Assembly: GCA_943737045.1 (NCBI GenBank)
Contig: CALSFV010000274.1
Span: forward strand, 372,001-436,000
Direction of reading: 5' to 3'
Length of the DNA: 64,000 nucleotides
Source of the DNA: Parapristionchus giblindavisi
Lineage: Eukaryota; Nematoda; Chromadorea; Rhabditida; Diplogasteridae
A program made the translations under genes and the position numbers. Positions 52,701-57,275 of this stretch are shown piece after piece (within the stretch, counting starts at the first letter, position 1; each line of letters starts with the position of its first letter). The notes under the pieces were generated by a model that saw only the letters and a list, made by a program, of their open reading frames with translations, did not search any database and was not told the DNA's origin.

Positions 52701-53079
52701 AGAATTATTGGGTATGAATGTATTGATCATAGAAAAGGCGCTCTTCGAGCTAATTTTACTCTCCGCAGTGGCAACACACTCTCATATACAAAGAAAGCGA
52801 GAGAGTGTGGCCAGCTCGGAGATTTTCAAATTAGCTCGGCATGTGCCTTTAATAGTGGTCATCATCTTTTATGATCTGTGATATGAATATCAATCAATCA
52901 TACAATCAATATCTATAAATACTAAAAGTAAGTATGATTATATCTTTGTAGATAGTGGATCTCGTCCCTCATCACGTGCCTCTGATCTATCTGATATCGA
53001 AGGACAACGTCCATCTCGTATTCCATCTCTACGATCACGAAAGGGACAGAGATATAATCCACCCACTGCTAAGAAATGA
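1..53079 (+). CDS. vab-10: Spectraplakin gene (VAB-10/MACF1/dystonin family), 5' end outside window
   Basis: Giant cytoskeletal linker joining actin, intermediate filaments and microtubules. The domains read in order are CH1-CH2 linker, CH2, plakin domain with SH3, then either a plectin-repeat end (A type) or a spectrin-repeat, EF-hand and GAS2 end (B type). I built the exon chain by hand from GT/AG sites. Shared exons total 1,210 codons and the B-specific exons add 3,585 codons plus stop, with every junction in phase. In C. elegans the A form works at epidermal hemidesmosome-like fibrous organelles and the B form protects against tension and binds microtubules; the same split is inferred here. 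CH1 must lie left of position 1. Introns are mostly 40-150 bp. A complete antisense gene sits in one intron (30184-32875). Individual blocks are listed separately. Confidence 0.95.
86..3326 (+). other. Large 5' intron / upstream region of the membrane isoform
   Basis: No convincing coding exon seen. It starts with a tandem run of the ACTGTAGAT word (about 100-145). It holds a foldback element (497-659) and CT-rich or GA-rich low-complexity tracts. The promoter for the start at 3327 should lie in its last part, but I see no clear core element. The short open frames here are compositional. Confidence 0.5.
497..659. mobile_element. Small foldback element with CATACGTGGGC termini
   Basis: The left end CATACGTGGGC and right end GCCCACGTATG are inverted copies. 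The interior repeats CCCCCCGAT/CCCCGATTTT segments and a GCCGCTAGCGGC mini-palindrome. A related copy with the same GCCCACGTATG end and a CGCTAGCG core lies at about 9120-9277. Looks like a MITE-type non-coding element; family unknown. Confidence 0.6.
3327..4537 (+). CDS. vab-10: vab-10 alternative N-terminus: signal peptide, ectodomain and membrane helix (2 exons)
   Basis: Exons 3327-3818 and 4154-4537, both ending in phase 0, so they join in frame to the exon at 7501 and give CH2 without CH1. Residues 1-23 ([20 protein letters not shown]...) look like a signal peptide. Residues 24-137 are acidic with a His run and a CVWC pair (130-133) next to the membrane. Residues 138-161 are a strong hydrophobic helix, followed by a basic stop-transfer segment ([12 protein letters not shown]). 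The rest of the 292-residue unique part is Gly/Ser/Arg-rich and cytoplasmic. Membrane-anchored N-termini are reported for vertebrate dystonin isoforms. The start is chosen because the signal peptide begins at this ATG. The acceptor at 4153 (gtgtag) and donor at 4538 (gtgagc) are clear. Not proven to be expressed. Confidence 0.75.
4538..7500 (+). other. Intron before the CH2 exons
   Basis: No coding exon supported. Extensive CT-rich (6180-6480, 7040-7200) and GA-rich (6830-6940) low-complexity tracts produce meaningless long open frames on both strands. The region ends in a good acceptor (cattacag) at 7500. Confidence 0.6.
7501..10749 (+). CDS. vab-10: vab-10 CH2 domain (4 exons)
   Basis: Exons 7501-7560, 7802-7918, 10486-10565 and 10641-10749. 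The first encodes the last linker helix (DELLQWARK). The next carries the core of calponin-homology domain 2 ([20 protein letters not shown], then RPKAINWEQ). The last two give [20 protein letters not shown] and [20 protein letters not shown], all hallmark CH2 segments of plakins. With CH1 this forms the actin-binding domain. Alone (as in the 3327 isoform), CH2 is expected to bind F-actin weakly. The 7919-10485 intron is unusually long (2.6 kb) and carries a minisatellite and foldback sequences. Confidence 0.95.
8575..8680. repeat. 34-bp minisatellite, three exact copies
   Basis: The unit starts GATAGTAGAGGACGAGAAGA and continues with CGGTCCCTTGCGGA. Three copies run head to tail from 8575 to 8676, plus a partial GATA. 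No substitutions are visible between copies, so the expansion is recent. Confidence 0.9.
9120..9277. repeat. Diverged copy of the CATACGTGGGC foldback element
   Basis: Ends with GCCGCCCACGTATG and contains CGCTAGCGACA and ATCGGGTGGTTCGGGTG segments resembling the element at 497-659. The left border is unclear. Confidence 0.4.
10854..10932. repeat. 80-bp near-perfect hairpin in an intron
   Basis: AATTTATCATATCA and TGATATGATAAATT arms flank the centre GACTTAAGTC. Outer parts ACATATGT/ACATATG-like also pair with a few mismatches. A similar half (TTTATCATATCAGACAGACT) occurs at about 44566-44590 in another vab-10 intron, so this is probably a small mobile hairpin. Confidence 0.7.
11246..17580 (+). 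CDS. vab-10: vab-10 plakin domain with SH3 (25 shared exons)
   Basis: Helical spectrin-like bundles of the plakin domain. Exons: 11246-11587, 11934-12013, 12107-12280, 12646-12751, 12851-12925, 13110-13238, 13292-13399, 13524-13595, 13645-13812, 13866-13961, 14056-14187, 14267-14420, 14615-14700, 14960-15108, 15183-15243, 15333-15468, 15688-15824, 15883-15942, 15991-16140, 16216-16344, 16418-16494, 16563-16697, 16936-17131, 17272-17382, 17464-17580. The SH3 fold sits in exons 14267-14420 and 14615-14700 ([20 protein letters not shown], then the [18 protein letters not shown] end). Plakin domains bind membrane receptors and other junction proteins. The last exon ends in phase 0, as both alternative continuations (19490 and 27295) require, so it is the A/B branch point. 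Confidence 0.95.
12320..12475. repeat. Degenerate direct repeats (CTGACCGCATTT)
   Basis: The words CCTGACCGCA, CTTACCGCATTT, CCTGACCGCATTT and CTTGACCGCATTTT recur about every 45 bp, each followed by an AAAATT..CGAAAAATC-like stretch. Intronic; no coding content. Confidence 0.6.
12491..12609. repeat. 30-bp minisatellite, four copies containing TACGGTAG
   Basis: The unit begins ATTGATTGGGTGGGATTACG and ends GTAGCTAGTA. Four head-to-tail copies with 1-2 substitutions lie in an intron. Each copy contains the TACGGTAG word found beside many 5' splice sites of this gene. Confidence 0.9.
17581..19489 (+). other. Intron at the A/B branch point
   Basis: 1.9 kb without a constitutive exon. One candidate short terminal exon is at 18621-18722, followed by AATAAA words at 18787 and 18816. 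The rest is AT-rich with no recognisable element. Confidence 0.5.
18621..18722 (+). CDS. Possible alternative last exon of a short vab-10 isoform
   Basis: After a weak acceptor (gttacaaag, ending 18620) the phase-0 frame gives 33 residues including [20 protein letters not shown], then TGA. Two AATAAA words lie 65-95 bp downstream (18787-18792, 18816-18821). If used, it would end the protein right after the plakin domain. The acceptor is poor and the peptide matches nothing I recognise, so this may be chance. Confidence 0.25.
   Translation, partial: TNRINMNRYDCINSLDRRPPHGYGTYRIPEFLR
19490..19861 (+). CDS. vab-10: vab-10 charged single-helix exon
   Basis: 124 codons made almost only of Glu, Arg, Asp, Lys and Ala in runs such as [15 protein letters not shown]. 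Opposite charges spaced i to i+4 are typical of a stable single alpha helix or a coiled-coil rod. The acceptor is cttacag (ends 19489) and the donor gtgagt (19862). It is phase 0 on both sides, so it could splice to the plectin-repeat exon at 20316 (most likely) or to the spectrin exon at 27295, acting as a rigid spacer in either case. The nearly repetitive codons (GAGGAAGAG, AGACGTAGA) explain the long antisense frames here. Confidence 0.85.
20316..26111 (+). CDS. vab-10: vab-10A C-terminal exon: about 40 plectin-type repeats
   Basis: One exon of 1,931 codons ending in TAG at 26109. The acceptor is tttcag at 20315. It is built from roughly 40 units of the form (S/T)LxEAxxxGLIDxxTG, such as [43 protein letters not shown] and [15 protein letters not shown], which match the plectin/plakin repeat that binds intermediate filaments. 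A Ser/Gly-rich linker (about 23580-23760) splits the array. The tail (after about 25820) is Ser/Thr/Gly-rich and disordered. In C. elegans this form anchors intermediate filaments in the epidermis. That all these repeats sit in one intronless exon, while the spectrin part has 97 small exons, is notable. The ATG at the exon start is not assumed to be an initiator. Confidence 0.95.
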   Translation: MPDINTANIVTSVTAQEGYDDWDNVEELPERAKVTEHEDEMQMFQEETVTKTQFYEMEGTLHKQTGEILTFVEAVRQGLLDLHSGAGQFFDLETGSRISLEEASKRGFVGEDFAEILSKHWGINHPETGASLTLLECIQCGLYDPDIRQLRNIATGDILTVEDPTYRKVISMEAERNLLKSKILKLPPMSLSRAIEQGILNVSTGYFTGKQTKEQMDLKDALYHGYVQIANASLRPSLTMCLSDIIRDELINANNGEFNDKNSQDKFTLRDAVSKKLNLINLNLPEVVNTADQKILTLGEALVRNAINTREGNYTDLKKKQSISLKEAYNADLISKPMTLTEAYERNAVDSLGIVVPGTKQPLTLLEAVAAGVLDAEARHIVDPDEQDVISIAVAFERGLLTASGKLQLTKAQKEYGIAEAVHEGLLAKRARHTIFDVKGIKNSATGHNLSVNEAIEQGALNIQAERVTDLGTGTSYALSDTTAAKRVVDEALLENLTKPIGIIDERGDATLSLIRAVSKGLIDPAKGCFYNQSTKRELTVRDAYRNGMITLKGALQVGGLLDVHPSLVAPSKRVDKRKRISRPGQESMVAEQVKVTLEEAMKQGLIDPRTQRFRQGDVDVPLNEAVERGLIDPSKEWVTPSKASAAAGPTIEEKTSETVTETGQQLAPKFYPDRNLEESVTTVKRVRTTETTALGGPGGVSVYRAIAGGKGSLEAPPDGYHLYEAERKGIIDLETGSITVPNVDRIISFGEGVELGVIDAKTIEVKDPSTGRLINVKEALEKGVMDKNGRVGGQSIERAIESRSVIVDQEPLVPVSGKKVIHFTSGTDQVISFRPVGQPVVEEHEQEWSFDAQKGIFVDQATGEQMNLERALRTGKLTTEDLHVEDASTGRKMTFAEAEKWGIVDSKSQYYIDKRENQRLSFNEAARNHRIYPTGGVAENAGDAVHTSVKTQTRTFVTKKEALTGGQPIGAGHTLASSLASDSFNAASGRFSLPNAEKALTLKEAIIKGLFDPYDTNVVDRRNNKEISLLEAIQEGIVDDTQGTVLDTTTGIRHDLKTASQNGLLKNRTVMEQLGLRHSSTTIPAITGGASSSSHSYSRPGGSSSSHRIIEQKLELTPFAPPSSSTNGSSSQVVFRGASSSSSAPQRTGDGRHEVVDLGGGRQATFKVVRGEGGREKGEYVDPSTGMKYTIDVGGDPYVTETKTTVKSTQQVQSVELEPHAEFVGIDRIRDKRNDRIMSLEDAKRLGLAKVDRKGKQQTKTYSVFRSNIQNAVLKGVVDANGEKVGLEDAIRSRIIDIDRLTYVNTKTGETVPLEQAANMGLLDVTLAETLPKGVINPANQEKIPINRAIQLGIVDARSGAVYNPFTKERLSWLDLLRPIFNAITSEGIYDPTKGYGVPVTSAINDGLISHGRYHNPITGEYVDLEEAANRGLIDRGTLNTITKPFLSDPHSGQQLNLIQAVEKKLVDPKNRTIQISRNSHISIAKAVQEGKIPSDIGDSLRRIDKMSFPEALGKGALNLINNMFTDPDTGRQMSVDQAIHEGFLDTGSLQAQEGDEKNLTRLIQSDEFDEASGRVRDKKTGLHLTFRQAVDRDVIDGDSLLHDIDSGNTLTIREALSRGRVDSDGNYVESKTGQKMKLRAASEAGLIALIASPMQAAQAITEAVKRREKEGYKFKLESVPDESSSHRQSAPRMREESSTIYKFQTPHREPGLSVRMRTSDFSTGAPHDRIRSMIEDPSALADRQQEFISAMEASQFDVDERIVENPAGHSYVTLREATETGLFDVLTGEIVHPTTGNRYSIPKAVHMKMLGTEAAKKIMEQLGMSAEEIQSLERPGSRTSQSFSGFARPGSGAGGYRETTTTTSTSYGAPSASMASPSESANRQWTKTVSWSGKPEELRRSGVDVLEQHTTYTSNTGEQEDAPRWARHQ
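26112..27294 (+). other. 3' UTR of the A form, then intron sequence
   Basis: AT-rich and pyrimidine-rich, with no coding exon. No canonical AATAAA was found close to the stop. An ATTAAA at 27168 is the nearest candidate poly(A) signal. For the B form the whole 17581-27294 interval is an intron that contains the A-specific exons. Confidence 0.6.
27295..30183 (+). CDS. vab-10: vab-10B spectrin-repeat rod, part 1 (9 exons)
   Basis: Exons 27295-27435, 27644-27722, 27910-28018, 28672-28755, 29079-29187, 29316-29444, 29504-29623, 29718-29795, 30050-30183. The first begins [20 protein letters not shown] and is in phase with the shared exon ending at 17580. The heptad-like helical content is typical of spectrin-type three-helix repeats, which form the flexible rod of the B form. 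The last exon ends in phase 2 before the 2.7-kb intron that hosts the antisense gene. Repeat borders are not certain by eye. Confidence 0.9.
30322..32375 (-). CDS. Formimidoylglutamate deiminase-like amidohydrolase, nested antisense in vab-10
   Basis: Eleven exons: 32208-32375, 32001-32159, 31802-31954, 31599-31740, 31371-31477, 31257-31326, 31110-31205, 30932-31050, 30685-30780, 30567-30638, 30322-30435. They give 431 residues, close to the family length (about 450). The HutF-type enzyme hydrolyses N-formimino-L-glutamate to N-formylglutamate plus ammonia in histidine breakdown. Visible metal and active-site motifs are NTHSH (H66, H68), GEFHYVHH (127-134), FHIHLEEQ (H234, H236), VHATF (H272), [11 protein letters not shown] and GTDCNN (D319). 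[20 protein letters not shown] is characteristic. One intron uses a GC donor (31327-31370). AATAAA follows the stop by only 7 bases (30309-30314, minus). It lies wholly inside one intron of vab-10. Other cytosolic amidohydrolases are possible, but the GEFHYVHH and LGDGI motifs favour HutF. Confidence 0.85.
30803..30921. mobile_element. TAAAGGCAC-ended MITE in an intron of the nested gene
   Basis: The left TAAAGTGGCACCCCAAGCTA and right CAAAATTAACTTGGGATGTG + CCTTTA are imperfect inverted termini. Inner TCCGCTCTGGCA/TGCCAGAGCGGA arms also pair. Relatives lie at 46108-46180 and 52733-52851. Confidence 0.8.
32876..37694 (+). CDS. vab-10: vab-10B spectrin-repeat rod, part 2 (24 exons)
   Basis: Exons 32876-32967, 33147-33238, 33364-33444, 33519-33566, 33653-33811, 33864-33956, 34015-34128, 34201-34381, 34432-34508, 34699-34821, 34875-34949, 34995-35155, 35214-35475, 35533-35613, 35685-35801, 35857-35931, 36024-36110, 36166-36256, 36557-36698, 36956-37085, 37146-37220, 37276-37350, 37465-37578, 37629-37694. 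All are helical, charged and without hydrophobic stretches, as expected for a spectrin-type rod. Conserved Trp in the first helix of repeats recurs (for example [26 protein letters not shown]). The acceptor at 34869-34877 is a tandem NAGNAG, so one Gln may be optional. Confidence 0.9.
37360..37464. repeat. 22-bp tandem repeat in an intron (TGATTAGTTCCACTTATT)
   Basis: Four near-identical copies of ATTGATTGATTAGTTCCACT + TA fill almost the whole intron between exons ending 37350 and starting 37465, and run into the branch/acceptor region. Confidence 0.85.
37760..43050 (+). CDS. vab-10: vab-10B spectrin-repeat rod, part 3 (24 exons)
   Basis: Exons 37760-37877, 37948-38021, 38175-38354, 38409-38525, 38626-38801, 38984-39092, 39179-39277, 39332-39438, 39494-39649, 39723-39824, 39901-39972, 40072-40246, 40477-40584, 40638-40691, 40842-40955, 41234-41367, 41415-41559, 41608-41712, 41779-41862, 41929-42032, 42182-42278, 42328-42414, 42632-42759, 42954-43050. 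Repeat signatures include [43 protein letters not shown] and [10 protein letters not shown], the Trp-centred first helices of spectrin repeats. For the exon at 40477 the upstream CAG at 40463-40465 was rejected because it leads to a stop. Confidence 0.9.
40693..40742. repeat. (ATA)n microsatellite next to a 5' splice site
   Basis: About 16 TAA/ATA units start directly after the donor GTATT of the exon ending at 40691. Likely length-polymorphic. Confidence 0.9.
43133..50469 (+). CDS. vab-10: vab-10B spectrin-repeat rod, part 4 (30 exons)
   Basis: Exons 43133-43204, 43253-43347, 43398-43509, 43579-43734, 43798-43901, 43977-44086, 44164-44270, 44332-44433, 44701-44853, 44904-44978, 45154-45245, 45318-45381, 45436-45551, 45613-45748, 45819-45974, 46337-46477, 46531-46602, 46792-46922, 47649-47796, 47866-47948, 48212-48251, 48300-48433, 48673-48844, 48908-48991, 49248-49406, 49472-49520, 49569-49753, 49803-49931, 50128-50267, 50328-50469. 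Trp-centred helices ([36 protein letters not shown]) show the rod continues to the EF-hands. The 40-bp exon at 48212 is the smallest. The intron before 47649 holds two inserted repeat elements. Confidence 0.9.
46108..46180. mobile_element. Short relic of the TAAAGGCAC MITE
   Basis: Begins TTAAAGGCGTACCCTAAGTT and contains CTCTCCGCTCT...AGAGCGGAGAG arms like the element at 30803; the right end is degraded. Confidence 0.65.
46947..47101. mobile_element. Foldback element with TCTCTGGTATTTCAAAACTT ends
   Basis: The left TCTCTGGTATTTCAAAACTT and right AAGTTTTGAAATACAGAGG are inverted copies with AT-rich contents. It lies in the vab-10 intron 46923-47648, directly beside a second element. Confidence 0.75.
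47121..47586 (+). mobile_element. 460-bp dispersed element, copy 1 (intronic)
   Basis: Starts TAAAGGCAGCAGGCATCCAA and ends CCCGGTCCCTTTAA. It shares most of its length with 54555-55016 in the opposite orientation, for example AATTGGAGCAGACTATAG... against the reverse of CTACAGTCTGCTCCAATT. The ends resemble the TAAAGGCAC termini of the smaller MITEs. An open frame inside is not conserved between copies, so it is probably non-coding. Confidence 0.8.
48487..48658. repeat. Intronic array of GGTTACTGTAGATACTGTGA units
   Basis: About seven units of roughly 24 bp, each with TACTGTAG or TACGGTAG, fill the intron before the exon at 48673. It shows that the splice-site-associated word can amplify in tandem. 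Confidence 0.85.
50550..50994 (+). CDS. vab-10: vab-10B EF-hand pair (3 exons)
   Basis: Exons 50550-50605, 50673-50740, 50882-50994. The segment matches the EF-hand module that precedes GAS2 in spectraplakins ([20 protein letters not shown] is strongly conserved). The first loop, [12 protein letters not shown], lacks the Glu at position 12. The second, [11 protein letters not shown], is one residue short of the usual 12. Calcium binding is therefore doubtful, and the pair may serve mainly as a structural partner of GAS2. Confidence 0.9.
51163..52343 (+). CDS. vab-10: vab-10B GAS2 (GAR) microtubule-binding domain (4 exons)
   Basis: Exons 51163-51291, 51464-51505, 52053-52176, 52233-52343. The order is a [10 protein letters not shown] zinc-type start, then [14 protein letters not shown], then [40 protein letters not shown] and DRTNT. 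These are the defining GAS2 segments, with the conserved Cys and His. The domain binds microtubules. A possible 75-bp cassette exon lies at 51641-51715, between the second and third exons. Confidence 0.95.
51641..51715 (+). CDS. Candidate acidic cassette exon inside the GAS2 domain
   Basis: Flanked by an acceptor (cctacaacag, ends 51640) and a donor (gtatac, 51716). It is exactly 25 codons, phase 0 like both neighbours, and open. The peptide starts [10 protein letters not shown] and ends with [12 protein letters not shown]. It would insert between TYR and FGDQQ of GAS2, the point where the canonical domain runs on without a gap, so it must be optional. The surrounding intron (51506-52052) is longer than most in the gene. 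Could be a chance open stretch. Confidence 0.4.
52401..53079 (+). CDS. vab-10: vab-10B C-terminal tail with SRIP motif (3 exons)
   Basis: Exons 52401-52504, 52624-52711, 52952-53079 (TGA at 53077). The tail is Ser/Pro/Arg-rich and disordered: [17 protein letters not shown], then [18 protein letters not shown], then [19 protein letters not shown]. The SRIP tetrapeptide in a basic, Ser/Pro-rich context fits the SxIP signal by which spectraplakins bind EB1 proteins on growing microtubule plus ends. The upstream GSR-like part may also bind microtubules. The last intron (52712-52951) contains a MITE. Confidence 0.9.
52733..52851. mobile_element. TAAAGGCAC-ended MITE in the last vab-10 intron
   Basis: The left AAAAGGCGCTCTTCGAGCTA and right TTAGCTCGGCATGTGCCTTT are inverted, with an inner ACACTCTC/GAGAGTGT hairpin. 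Same family as 30803-30921. Confidence 0.75.
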
Positions 53080-53830
53080 ATGATAGTCAATCAATCGATA
53101 TATCGATTGATTGACTAGTTGATATCAATTGAATAATGTTAATGTATTGATTGAATGATCGTATCCTCACTATGATCTACTCATCAATCGATAACGTTAT
53201 TTCTGTAGTCGTATTCGTCTATTGTTAAGAAGATTCTTAGTTCATTTATATCACCATATATTATGTATCAATTGGAAGTTGTTTATCATCATTCTTTGCG
53301 TTTATCAATGTATTTATTTCCTTGTTAATCAATCATCTTTGAACGGTATAGAAATATAGAAATGATATCCCATATCACTCCCTTATTATATTGTATGTAG
53401 CTGTATAGTCCAATCAATCAATCAATCATATGAATATCCTCACTCTATTCATTATTGATTGATTGTTTCCCTTAGATTATTATCTGATCTACCAAACCAT
53501 TGTGATGATTGTCCCCTTCTTCCCTTTCATTTGTTATAATCATATTCATACCATCAATTCCTCTCATATCTTATCTACTTACAATATATATACATATTCC
53601 AGCTACCAATAGTATATCAACATACATTTACATAGTAATTAATCTGAAGTTGACCTTATATTATTTATTAAACCCTATGCCGTTTGCTCCTCATTTTTTC
53701 TCTTCCATACTAAAAAGCTTTCGGTTAATCGCCTCTTTGAGAAGGAAAACGAGTCTATTCCATTCATTTGTGTGTTAATTGTAATAATCATCGTCTTTGT
53801 TAATAAATCATTTTTTCTTTAAATGTTTCA
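53080..53830 (+). other. vab-10: vab-10B 3' UTR with AATAAA
   Basis: AT-rich, pyrimidine-rich sequence after the TGA, with many ATTGATTG words. AATAAA at 53802-53807 followed by a T-rich stretch is the likely poly(A) signal; cleavage is expected about 15-20 bases later. Confidence 0.7.
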
Positions 53831-54093
53831 TGTTAACCTAGCAAGCAAATCGGGAGTATGATATACACAATAATTTCAAAATGGTTTTAGCTAGCCTTCT
53901 ACAATTCATGCCCATGTTGGTACTCACTACCACAAATGTTTCGTATCTGATGGTTTCACCATCTCAAAAACTCGGTATTATCTCGTTTAAAAAGTCAAAT
54001 TGCATCACTAAACAACACCATGACAACGAAACGTTGACAAGTGCAATGAGCTACACATTCTCTCCGTCTCCGAACTTCCTGGTGTAGTAGTGA
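53831..54093. other. Intergenic, nothing recognised
   Basis: A short open frame (53881-54087) exists on the plus strand, but its composition and lack of motifs give no reason to call a gene. Confidence 0.5.
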
Positions 54094-54518
54094 CAAGGGA
54101 ACCTTACCACAAAATTATCTAATTTTGACACCCTGGCGTAAATCTACATGGAATAAGGTTTCTAAAAAGTTAGGTCAAAAGTTCCACATTCGCGTTTAAA
54201 GTCCTTTTTCGGGCCTCTGAACATGCACTGGATTTGCCCAAAAAGATCCCAAAAAATGCCAAAAGGCCTAAAAAGCCGAAAATATTCAAAAATGGCCATA
54301 AATACACAAAAAGAAGACCCAAATAGGGCCAAAAGGGCAAAAAATGTCCAAACAGACCCAAAAAGGACTAAAAATGCTCTTTTCAGAGGCCCGAAACAGG
54401 CCTTAAAACGCGAATGTGGAACTTTTGACCTAACTTTTTAGAAACCTTATTCCATGTATATTTACGCCAGGGTGTCAAAATTAGAGAATTTTGTGGTAAG
54501 GTTAAATAGTTCCCTTGT
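54094..54518. mobile_element. 425-bp foldback element (ACAAGGGAAC termini)
   Basis: The left arm from ACAAGGGAACCTTACCACAA and the right arm to GTGGTAAGGTTAAATAGTTC + CCTTGT are inverted for about 110 bp, including CATTCGCGTTTAAA / TTTAAAACGCGAATG. The middle is a run of AAAAAG-CCCAAAA units of about 12 bp. A MITE-like hairpin with no coding content. Confidence 0.85.
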
Positions 54519-54554
54519 GAGACACGAGTTGATTGATCTTGGGTTACTGGGTGT

Positions 54555-55016
54555 TGAAGGGACCGGGAAACGAAAAACAAGTTGATCTCATATAAAAGAG
54601 CTTGAAATTCTGTTTCGAAATATATAAATCTTGTATCATAAGAATTCTCTGGTAAGAAGAACGGCGCAGTTAAAAAACTACAGTCTGCTCCAATTAGCGG
54701 GAGCCTTTTCCTAATTTCCACACCAACTCTTTGGAGTCGACTTGAAATTGAATGTTTTGATGATAATTATATTCACAGTTCGGAATTATGAAGAATAAAA
54801 CTCAATAATGGACTTTTCTGAGCTTTTTGAAGGAGTTAGCATACTGTAGTTCGGAAACCTCGACCGTGGTGTGGAGCAAGCTACAGTATTCCAACTTCTT
54901 ACCAGAGCGTCGTTATTTAAATAGATATTTCTGATCAGTTTCTTGAGCATATCAACATGAGATCAACTATTTTAACTATTTCGAATCGAAATTTTTGGAT
55001 GACAGGGTGCCTTTAA
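54555..55016 (-). mobile_element. 460-bp dispersed element, copy 2
   Basis: Reverse-orientation copy of 47121-47586, starting GAAGGGACCGGGAAACG and ending GGGTGCCTTTAA. This copy keeps the more canonical TAAAGGCACC end. Differences are scattered substitutions and small indels. Confidence 0.8.
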
Positions 55017-55326
55017 TGATGGGATTATTCCAGAAATCGAAAGGTCCATGGATGGAATAGGTTGTCACAGTATTCCAATCAGATAACCATTCCAAATTTC
55101 ATTTTCCTAAATACCGTGAAAGAAAACATTGACTTTGAAATGAATTTTTCTGTTGGTCTGCTCGATACATTTTTTAGTTTTTTTAAAGAATTTTTTTCGC
55201 AATTTTTTTATCGAAATATCGAAACACGAAAAATCGAAAATCCTGATACCAACGAAAACTGTTTGCAAAATTACATTTTTAAGTATCTGGCAAAGCGTCA
55301 ATAATAAGAACAATGAATGAAGTGAG

Positions 55327-57203
55327 CTAGTTGGTTGTATCAGACACATCTGATGGTGTGGAGAATAGCCGGGACAATAATTTCTCGAACAAATCACGCA
55401 GAGAATGAAAGAACCATCGTCTGATTGGACCGGGTAATAGAAGTGTGTAACTGAAATCATCGCATACAATTACAATTTACTGACCTTTATAAAGCACATA
55501 ACATAAATTAATGATAAATTATGTTATGTTATGTTATAAAGCACAGAACCATTGGGGAGGGAATTGTTGTCACTAAACGACTGATTAGTCTGGGCGCGTT
55601 GAGGTTCCTTATAAGGGGTACTTCTATCTTGAATAATTCCTCGTTTATCTTCTTCTCATTAGATCATGATATTTCCATAGATAAATTAAATCTCTCCGCG
55701 GTTGGATTACAATAGGTAAAAAAATTCAAAATTATTAAACTCACAAGACAGGCCCGATTGAAAACAAATCAGAAGAAAACATCATTATCCTGACCATGAG
55801 AGAACGTATTGGCATATCGTTGATTGCTGGTAAGTATTCACCGTAGATCATTGATAAGACAGTGAATGTAACCTAAACAAATGAAACAATTATTATCCTT
55901 GCTAAAAATCATTTTTCACTTAGACACCAGAAAACCTATTCAATTATTTACCCCTTGACATGAAACATGGAGAAATAAATTCATAATAAGAAAAGAAGAA
56001 CTTACAACGATGATTTCATTGAGTAATTGAGCGAGAAAAATGCAGAAACTAATGTAAAACAACGATGTTTCCTCGAAATTTGGGGGTTTATAATTGCTAC
56101 CATTGATGCAGTACCTTTTTCAATTTAGCTACCGAACATCCTTTCCGAAATCTTAATAGGTGTACAATTGAGATCGTCTAAAAGTTAACAAATTTTAAGA
56201 TGGTCAAACTCATTTCGAAAAAAAAGAAGAATAACCTACATTGAGAATTGAGCAAATAAGAAACGATGCGAAACCGAAAGAAGCTTCTATCGTTGTGGAA
56301 TATTTTCCATTCTGAAGACGTTTAATGAATTTCAATTAGAAAGTAATTTGCAAAGGCTACCAGCCCAATATATATTGGCTTCTCAAACGGAGTAGATAAA
56401 TCGATAACAGAAAAAGTGCCCGAAATTGGTAAACTGAATAATGACATCATTTCTTATTAATATTATTATAAATATAAATATTAATATAAATATTCATATT
56501 TAATATAATTTCAATGTTCATAATAACTGATCTTCTTACTATGTGCAAACATGGAGTGAAGTCATCAACAGAAACGACAAGAAAGTTATCGGAAGGTAAT
56601 ACCTGGTCCAAAACTGAATTATAAACAAATAAATAAATAATGAGCTTTAAAAAATTTTTGTGACCTATACTTACCGATGTATTAGTTTTGATGGATATGA
56701 TAGACATAAATCGATCGAAAGATATGAGCAAAACACACATATTCTGTGCGTAAAAACAGTATGTCACGAGAAGACCTTGGGTGATACTGAATTCTTGTTA
56801 TTTAGTAGCTAATCATAGGAATTCATTCCAAACCGCATGATATCAATAGAGTTCATCCAAATTATAAAAGTCTCAACGCCTGGTTCTTTACGTAGGCGAA
56901 AGACTAACCAAGAGTTGATGTAAGTTATGATATTCTTAAAAGGTTGCCTAAGTCTGAGCAGTAAATTCAAGGAAAACTTTAAAATTTAAAAAAAAACTTA
57001 ACTTAAGCAACTTAATGAATAATTTAAAAATTTAAAACTTGAACGTGAACTTAAAAACTCACAACAATTGCCATGATTGAAGCAGCTAATATGAAGCTAT
57101 TTTTGAGGATTCGCCTTAGTTTATACATAGAAATGGCGACGATCACATAACCTATCAGGCCAGGGATACCATAACAAAGATGAATCAAATTCGTAGTGAG
57201 CAT
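55327..57203 (-). CDS. Seven-helix chemoreceptor 1 (srg/srv-like), intact
   Basis: Ten exons: 57063-57203, 56834-56934, 56675-56786, 56540-56613, 56361-56433, 56240-56311, 56115-56177, 56006-56071, 55745-55872, 55327-55450. They give 317 residues, a usual length for nematode serpentine receptors. The start MLTTNLIHLCYGIPGL is followed by a hydrophobic helix. Other visible parts are FYAQNMCVLLISFDRFMSI (end of TM3, DRF in place of the DRY-type motif), FWTRYYLPITFLSFLLM, a LLRFRKGCSVAKLKK intracellular loop and a YTLLLPGPIRR end of TM7. The pattern suggests the srg/srv superfamily; the exact family is uncertain. A longer start at 57275 is possible, but the ATG at 57203 directly precedes the helix. 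All junctions are in phase. Confidence 0.85.
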
Positions 57204-57275
57204 CTTTACTGAAAAGATTCTATTATTGTAAATAATAAAATTATATGAAGATAAGGTCTTTCTAGGAGGGTTCAC

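Noticed and set aside
54223..54441. Lys-rich frame of 72 codons
   Set aside because: Lies in the repetitive AAAAAG/CCCAAAA middle of a foldback element.
56790..56833. Premature stop in receptor 1 after the segment NSIDIMR
   Set aside because: A 47-bp intron (gtttgg...ttcag, with a CTACTAA-like branch) removes the stop and restores the conserved frame; both paralogues share it.
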